Below, piece by piece: positions 57,901 to 64,000 of a stretch of DNA of 64,000 nucleotides (the stretch's first letter is position 1; every line of letters begins with the position of its first letter). The position numbers and the translations under genes were made by a program. Below the pieces are notes generated by a model. It worked only from the letters and a program-made list of their open reading frames with translations, searched no databases and was not told the origin of the DNA. Source of the DNA: Oscheius tipulae. Taxonomy: Eukaryota > Nematoda > Chromadorea > Rhabditida > Rhabditidae. Where the stretch lies: the NCBI GenBank assembly GCA_037178975.1, contig JASJZH010000004.1, forward strand, positions 5,704,001 to 5,768,000, written 5' to 3'.

Positions 57901-59303
57901 CCCCCAGTCACGGGGAACTGCTCCAAGGCTAGAATCATGTGGTATGGAGAAATACTGATGGGGAATGACTAGATTCTAGGTACTTTGACACGGAAACAGG
58001 CAAGTGCGAGAGGTTCAGCTACAGCGGATGTGGCAATGGGAACAGATTCTCGTCGAGGCTGCACTGTGAGGAGTCGTGTGGGGGCCGGCGATACAAGCAG
58101 AAATAAAGAATTGCCTACTTTGATTGACAGTCGAGCAGAGTGCAACCCATCGCGTTCAGCAGCGCACCGGCCCGGTTCACATCCTCGTATTCGCCTTTCT
58201 GAAAGAATACGTGTAATTGGAGCAGTCACTGCAGAACGGACCTCTTCCAGACTGATCAGATTGTTGTTGCGAAGGACCTGTCCCAGAGCCAGGATCAGGC
58301 CGAACTTCTTGGCCGGCGGCATTCCCTTCTGCATCAGGGCGGTCACGGCATGAATTGCCGCCTCGGAGGTATCGTTGTTGGCCAGACGCTGGATCACAAG
58401 TGGCATGAATTCGTCATTGGCCACGAGCTCGAGGTCGATCCAGTCGACAAAGGCGGCCACGACTTCCAGGCAGAGAGATTGTGCCGTCACGTCCGTCATT
58501 GTCTTCAGAATCGTAAACCAGCTTTCGACCATTTGCTTGATGCAGATGTCGCGCATGAAATCCTTAATCTTGGTGTTGCGATCGAAAGTCTGGAAGACGA
58601 ACAAAGTGAGATTTTGAAAGGGGAGCTAACAGTTTGTGTTCGCTGGATGTCTCGGTCAACGACCTCAGAATCGATGGCCAGAAGTGTCTTGAGGTAGAAA
58701 ACGATGAGAAGGACATTATTGTAACCCTGGCTTAAAAATCTGAAACTGTTGTGGAGGAACAAAAAGAGCGGAAACGAACATTTCGTCCATGAAGTTCGGC
58801 CAGCGGTCGGGGAAGTCGGCAGCGAAGACGAGGGAGAAGATATGAGCCATCTTGTTGACAAGGTAGACCGGCTGGTCGGTATTCGACGCCAGTTTCTAAA
58901 GTATAATATATTCGAAACAAGAAAAAGAGACGCACCTGGATCCAATGGGAGAGCAGATTCCGAACGCAGCTGATGCTGGCCTCGTCTTTCGTGGTGGCGT
59001 ACCTCTTGGACAGGTAATCCTCCACCACCTGGATCAGGAGGAAGTGTTCTTCGGGATTGCTGGAAAAGTCAACTTCTGGGACGAAACAAACAAGTCTTAC
59101 CTTATATTGTTGGTGATGATGTTATCGGCCGATTTCCTCCATCCCAGCTCATCCTTCTTGAGAGCCTCGAGGTACTGGTAGATCTGGAAAGGAACCTTGT
59201 TGGAATGGAAAAAAAACCAAAAAGCCACCTGTTGATGCTTTGAGGGATCGTTGAACGAACCGGGAAACGGGTGAGCCATCGCGCTTCCATTAATTGCGGC
59301 CAT
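54970..59303 (-). CDS. XPOT: exportin-T (tRNA nuclear exporter)
   Basis: About 13 exons form a long HEAT-repeat protein. The order of blocks matches exportin-T: YLEALKKDELGWR at the N-terminus, FAADFPDRWPNFMDEM, LLAIDSEVVDRDIQRT, CLEVVAAFVDWIDLELVAND, EGEDELDFAEYRRELK, FLSADDQAFIFESTATLIV, RISKAFNNTHSMRSCQCVDI, MVVCLDDEILPLLPRL and RRSFLQLIFTITVNEIL. It binds RanGTP and mature tRNA in the nucleus and carries them out through the pore; the C. elegans member is XPO-3. The first exon has a long N-terminal extension (MAAINGSAMAHPFPG). The intron 58118-57197 holds a plus-strand Kunitz gene. Confidence 0.92.
57326..58106 (+). CDS. secreted Kunitz-domain protein nested in the exportin-T intron
   Basis: The signal peptide MPLSLVQILLISLPLAAG opens exon 1 (57326-57457); exon 2 starts at 57497. 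A Cys-containing N-terminal part (CDSLICDPPKVC) leads into a long Pro/Thr linker (PTLPPPPTTTTTAP). A single Kunitz domain then has all six cysteines in order (VCTLP, GNCSKAR, GKCERF, SGCGNG, LHCEES, SCGG). The residue after the second cysteine (P1) is Ser, not Lys or Arg, so trypsin inhibition is doubtful. The last intron is about 57942-57980, the exon 2/3 junction is approximate, and AATAAA overlaps the stop. Only 12 bases separate the stop from the antisense exon. Confidence 0.8.
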
Positions 59304-59956
59304 ATTTCTTGATTTTCTTTTGATTGGGCTCTTCTGTGCGTGCAGATGCTAGCGCATCACTGAAACAAGTTGAATTGGGTCGGTAGATACAAACACAAGA
59401 GTGTTAGAACGAAGGGAGTGAACCATAGCCATTCTCAGCTGCCTTGTTGTATTTTTGCACATCTTTCGACAAATTCTCCAGCAGATTAGCCAGACAAATA
59501 ATATAATAAGAGCAAAATGAAGGAAGTGAGAGATAATCTGGCCCATTGCCATGTGAGCCTAAAACACGGGTCCTTCCGCGATTGCCTTGCTGTTAGAGCT
59601 GCACTACGATATTTCGCACAAGTTGTGAAGGTTACAGAAAGATTCCAGGCCTTTTCTCAACTTTTCATTCTTACCGACAAATTCTAACTTTTTCTCAAGA
59701 CTTTAGGTGATATATTCCTTTTAGACTTTTTTCTGACATCGTATTTCCATTTTCTAGCCAAAAAAAAGGAAACAGTAGAAAAAGAACAGAAAAATGCAGA
59801 GAAATAGCTTATTCCCGGGTCTACTATTCGAAGACGGTTTGGGCGCCAAACAAAATATTCCAACTGATTTTATACTTCCCGTTTCTTTTTCTTGTCTTGT
59901 CTTCTACTCTCCTTCAATTACTTTCTCCTACAAATCTTGTCTTTTTATAGAGAGAA
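59304..59956. other. shared upstream region of exportin-T and the LLPH-like gene
   Basis: About 650 bases between divergent starts. No gene or TATA box seen. It ends in TTTTTATAG six bases before the LLPH-like ATG. Confidence 0.35.
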
Positions 59957-61038
59957 ATGGCCAAAAGTCTTCGCTCGAAATTCAAAAGAAAGATGCGAGC
60001 AATCGCCAGGACGAAGAAGGCTCCGAAGGAACACAAACTTCTGGAAGGAGCCGTAGCTCGCCGAGAAGTCTTCGAAGCTCTTGAAGCATGTACGTTGGAG
60101 CCTTTTGCGCCTTTCTAATAGCAATATTTTCAGCGAAAGCAGCCGAAGAACTGCCAGAAGTCAAGGCTGAAGGCGACGATGAACAGGTTGGCTTCTTTTC
60201 TAATTTTTTGCTCTTTCTGCGCCGGATACGATGGATAACCTTTCTTTTCCAGATGGACATGTCAAAAAAGTCCACACTGAATCTGAAGACTATGAAACTG
60301 GCCGACGGAACGTATCCGAAATGGCTCAATCCAGGGTAAGATTTTTTGTTTTTTGTTCTTAACGATTGTCGAGTTGTTTCTCGTACCGAAATGTAAACAC
60401 GTGAACAAAAGCCTAGGCGCTCAGATGGTATCTGTCAAATCAAAAAAAAAATAATTGAGAATTGCGTAACCTTCTTGTTCACTTTGCTTTGCTGGCATCT
60501 TCTGCCTTTCCTACCATGCTATGTTCCGATTAGCGTTTTTTTTAAGCACCCGCAACGATCCTTATTTTGTACTTGGCTTCCTAAGCTTACTCTAAAGCTC
60601 TAAAGCGCGGTGGCTTCTGTGGCGAACCCAGTTTATTTATTTGTCCGAAACAGAAGCGAGCCAATTATGTTGTCCTGACGTTTTTTTGTGCAGAAACATT
60701 TATTGCCTAAATTGAGTATCATGTCAACCTTTTGTTATTACGAAGCGGCGCAGCCGCCGATGCAAATTGATGGCAAATGGACGGCTAATAAACTACTATA
60801 AACTACTATAAACAAAACAAAATGTCCTATGTCTTAGAGTCTTATAACAAAGTTTTCTCCCAAACTAGTCTTCTGCAGACAATACTAGCTACACAACTAC
60901 CGTGCTTGACGTGTCCCATGTCTATTCAAGTCTCCTATTCACTCTTATCATCCAATTTCTAGGAAGATCAAGAGGATGAAGAAGAAGGCAACTCAGGCGA
61001 AGCAGAACAAGGCTAAGAAGACACGCGGTCGTCGTTGA
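59957..61038 (+). CDS. LLPH: LLPH-like nucleolar protein
   Basis: Exons 59957-60089, 60134-60186, 60253-60335 and 60963-61038 join in phase to about 114 residues. The N-terminus MAKSLRSKFKRKMRAIARTK closely matches the LLPH family start (MAKSLRSKWKRKMRA). The middle has the conserved TYPKWLNPG block. The C-terminus is a Lys/Arg-rich tail ending KKTRGRR. LLPH proteins are small, basic, nucleolar and linked to ribosome assembly and chromosome periphery. The last intron is long (627 bases) because it carries a Helitron-like insertion; the others are 44-66 bases. Confidence 0.85.
60586..60800 (+). mobile_element. short non-autonomous Helitron-like insertion in the LLPH intron
   Basis: A degraded start (CTCTAAAGCGCGGTGGCTTC, TGTGGCGAACC) is followed about 130 bases later by the hairpin AGCGGCGCAGCCGCC and then CTAAT and a short tandem ATAAACTACT repeat. 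Both terminal signatures lie in the expected order and orientation in one place. No coding capacity. Confidence 0.45.
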
Positions 61039-61459
61039 TTCTTCTCTCATTAAGTGGTAATTTGTTGATTTTGTCTCTGTTATTCTGTTCCATACACACT
61101 TACAGCCAATGAACTTCATTTTGACATTCATTTCTTCGCATAAAGCCAAGGAGAAAACAATAATTTAGGGAGTTATGATGAGGGAAAAAGAAAGAGTTTC
61201 GTCGTTTGCTCGGAGAAAAAACAAGGTTTTTGGATATGCTATAGACATGTATAGAACCGGACAAGCTTTTGAGTTTTATCACGGCGAGGAGAAGGCAGAT
61301 TTTGTTTGGGGGCTTAGAAATAAATAAAAGGAAAGTAGTCGAGGCATCTTAACGAGAATAAGAGCCTGTGAGGAACCGTAAATGGATGGAACAGTGTCAA
61401 TATTTTGTGCCTAGACACACAAGTTATGCTTAGATTTTGGGTAGGAGACCGGAACGAAA
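61039..61459. other. 3' flanks of convergent LLPH-like and Rap1 genes
   Basis: No gene seen. AATAAATAAAAG at about 61319 on the plus strand may serve as a poly(A) signal for the LLPH-like gene. Confidence 0.35.
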
Positions 61460-63396
61460 TTACATAATAACACAGCCACAACACTTCTTCGATCCCTGTC
61501 CCTGTCGCTTTCCCGACTCTGGATACCGTCGGTTGATCTGTCTCACGAGGTCGTAGAACACCTGAAATCTTGTTTTCTGTGTCTACTTCATTCTAATCTG
61601 TCTAATTCCTATTTTTTTCTCTAACAGCTTTCTAAGCTCAGCGTGCTGAAGTACCTTTAAGACGACGAGAATAGCTTGGTGATAAAAAAAGACGCGTGCG
61701 CATGGATATGCGTACGTGCAACTAAAATTAATGAGCACGATATATATATCATCGATTCACAAACGTTTCACGACTTTTAGCGGGTGCAGAGTCTAGCAGC
61801 TCTTTATAGTGTTTACAAGATGCTCACAATTTTGAAAGCATACGATTCAAATTTTTGGATAGGAAAGTTGGTTGATTGGCCTCAAAAACGGTCGCTGAAT
61901 CATGGAATACAACAGAACTCTACCATTAAACCTTATAAAAACTAACCTCATTCACGTTAATTTTGGCCTTGGCCGAGGTCTCAAGGAAAGCAGACCCGAA
62001 TTGTCGAGCCAAATTCTGTCCCTGGTCCTTTCCCACGACTCTCTCGTCTTCCAGATCGCACTTGTTCCCGACCAGAATCATTGGTACCTGAACGTTCTTT
62101 TTGTTTTCTGTCCACCCGGTCTAGACGCACCTCATCCGTGTCCTTGACTCGCAGAATCTGGTCCCTTAAGTCCATGAGATCGTTGAAAGTCGACTGGGCT
62201 GTGATGGAGTAAACGAGCACGAAACCCTGGCCGTTTTTCATGTAGAGATCTCTCATTGCAGTGAATTGTTCCTAAAGATTTTTCGTCGGAGTGAGTATAT
62301 TTTGGTTGTGGTCATAAAGTTTGACATTAAGAAGTTCAGAGCTATCGGTGAGACTCAGTAACTGTCTGGAAGAAGTGAGCGTATGGGAAGAGGAAGCCAA
62401 GATTCAAAAAAATTCATAACAGAGTATGACGGTACGATTCAATATATCTATAGTCTGAAGTTCAGTTCAATTCAGGAAACTAATTCAGTTCAGTTTTGAC
62501 CTACAGTAGCTGAAAACAAGAAATGTCTAACAAATTTAAACGGTCAGGAACAGAAACAGAACCAGGGTCCTATCTGCACAGACCTACTATTTCCAGTAGC
62601 AATCTCCGTCACATGGAGAGTCCCAACATTCAACAAGTTCAGAGATTGAATATGTATCGGGTATTTTTTTTTACATAATATTCAGGACCAAAACTCTGTT
62701 GCTTGCCGTAATTCTCGGATCCTGACAGTGTGGTTTCAGAACGGAGTCATTTCTCCCTGACCAACGTCACTTGTGAGAATTTGGATTCGAGAACTCTTCT
62801 CTTCATAACTAGACCTTGCCGAAAACCTTTAGAAAAGAGATAGTATATCTGTCTTCAGAGACAGTACTATCAGTCTTTTTCCTGTTACCGAACCAGTCAT
62901 ACAGGAAGGAAACTTGGAGTAGGTTTTTGAAGAGATTTTTGATTTCGGGATGGAGAGGATCAAAGAGGGTGATCCAAGAATGTTCCCAAAGAATTGGTTC
63001 AGAGAAGAAGTAAAGAGGAAGTGGGGTAGTCAGGAATTAGTACAGTTGTGTTACAGGTTGATATCGAGTAGGTTGAATGTATAGAAGCCTTAGTCAGCTA
63101 CCGAAAAGCACAGCTATGATTGTCCATTCTTCCGTGAGTCATATAAATAAAACCGGAACTTGAAAAACGTACTGTTCCGGCAGTATCCAAGATCTCGAGC
63201 ATGCATTGTTGCCCATCCACCTCGACCTGTTTCCTGTAGCTATCCTCGATGGTCGGGTCGTACTTCTCGACAAAGATTCCTTGTACGAATTGGACTGTCT
63301 AAAAGGCGGAGAAAGTCAAAATAGAGAGAAAATATTTACCAAAGCAGACTTTCCGACGCCTCCGCTTCCCAAGACGACGATCTTATACTCGCGCAT
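61460..63396 (-). CDS. rap-1: Rap1 small GTPase
   Basis: Five exons (63396-63340, 63298-63173, 62271-62131, 62087-61947, 61561-61460) give 188 residues. [19 protein letters not shown] carries the P-loop with Gly12. Switch I is [20 protein letters not shown] has the Thr61 that marks Rap proteins rather than Ras. [13 protein letters not shown] and ETSAK bind guanine. The C-terminus is KKCCGCVIM, a CaaX box with two nearby cysteines. Rap1 switches control cell adhesion, junctions and secretion. The ATG follows CTTTTCAG at about 63407. The sequence directly upstream is duplicated in intron 2. Confidence 0.96.
62931..63054. repeat. 124-base direct repeat, copy inside Rap1 intron 2
   Basis: Identical to 63412-63535 except for one base (GAGGATCAAAG versus GAGGATTAAAG). 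Confidence 0.9.
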
Positions 63397-63411
63397 CTTC
63401 ACGAGCTGAAA

Positions 63412-63535
63412 AGAGATTTTTGATTTCGGGATGGAGAGGATTAAAGAGGGTGATCCAAGAATGTTCCCAAAGAATTGGTTCAGAGAAGAAGTAAAGAGGA
63501 AGTGGGGTAGTCAGGAATTAGTACAGTTGTGTTAC
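63412..63535. repeat. 124-base direct repeat, copy just upstream of the Rap1 start
   Basis: Partner of 62931-63054. On the minus strand its end supplies most of the pyrimidine tract of the probable trans-splice acceptor preceding the Rap1 ATG. Confidence 0.9.
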
Positions 63536-64000
63536 TCTCTAAACCAATAGGAAAGAGTCGTGGTATTGGGAACAGTAACGATTTGAACACAATTTCTAGA
63601 GAGCGAGAAGCATAGAGTGTAAGGGGATGAGTCAGTTGACTGGACAGTGAGATTCCATTGGGTAGTCTGACCACTTGTTCGGGATCAAGAGACAAGAAAA
63701 GAGTTGTGAGAGAGAGTCACACAAGTAAAGACCACAACTGGAAAAAGAAAACTGCCAACGACTGTCTCTTGTCTGCACTCTGATTCAACAGTTTATAGGA
63801 AGGTGCCTGGAGGATGAATCAGATAATAAACTTGAAGAGATTCTTCAGGAAATACAGAAGAAGACGGTGATTAATAGAGACGAGCACGTCGCAATCGCAG
63901 AAATCAATGGATCAGACGCAGCTTCTACTCATTTTCTCGAGGTCATTTCTATCGATTTTTCTAGAGTCTGGTCGCGTGAAGAAAAACTGGGAAAAAAAAG
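63536..64000. other. upstream flank of Rap1, nothing recognised
   Basis: No gene, TATA box or repeat that I can support up to the window end. Confidence 0.3.

Overview
The window reads as a nematode nuclear genome. The evidence is a cuticle collagen with the nematode-type N-terminal domain, many short introns (often 35-60 bases) ending in TTTCAG, start codons lying a few bases behind an unpaired TTTCAG (the pattern left by spliced-leader trans-splicing), and a tandem UDP-glucuronosyltransferase pair of the kind common in nematodes. I cannot name the species or clade. All gene models were assembled by eye from reading frames and splice sites. Gene outlines are firmer than single exon edges.

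Layout. 0.4-2.0 kb: two divergent genes for tiny secreted proteins, each with a TATA box. 2.1-3.8 kb (-): an unrecognised protein with AT-hook-like motifs. 4.8-10.8 kb (+): an LRPPRC-like mitochondrial pentatricopeptide protein with a small membrane-protein gene inside one intron on the other strand. 11.0-14.0 kb: two palindromic DNA-transposon relics of one family, flanking a histidine-rich protein gene (-). 15.0-16.0 kb (+): an unrecognised coiled-coil protein. 16.2-23.9 kb (-): a P5B-type ATPase (ATP13A2/3 group) with a cuticle collagen gene inside an intron on the opposite strand. 23.9-29.0 kb: about 5 kb without a gene I can define.

29.0-29.9 kb (+): an unrecognised small protein. 30.1-33.0 kb (-): an amino-acid/auxin permease family transporter. 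33.0-38.7 kb: another gene-poor stretch, which probably hides the first exon of the next gene. 38.7-42.2 kb (+): an OSGIN-type flavin monooxygenase-like protein. 42.6-47.8 kb (-): two UDP-glucuronosyltransferases whose 3' ends are almost identical over 633 bases. 51.2-53.3 kb (+): a legumain-type asparaginyl endopeptidase. 55.0-59.3 kb (-): exportin-T, the tRNA exporter, with a Kunitz-domain gene inside an intron on the other strand. 60.0-61.0 kb (+): an LLPH-like nucleolar protein. 61.5-63.4 kb (-): a Rap1 GTPase.

The genes are mostly unrelated housekeeping or surface functions and form no pathway. The clearest shared feature is architecture: three separate cases of an antisense gene nested in a host intron, non-canonical GC-AG introns in three genes, a gene-conversion tract, and several small mobile-element relics. 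I found no CRISPR array, operon or prokaryote-like island, and no convincing new multi-gene system.
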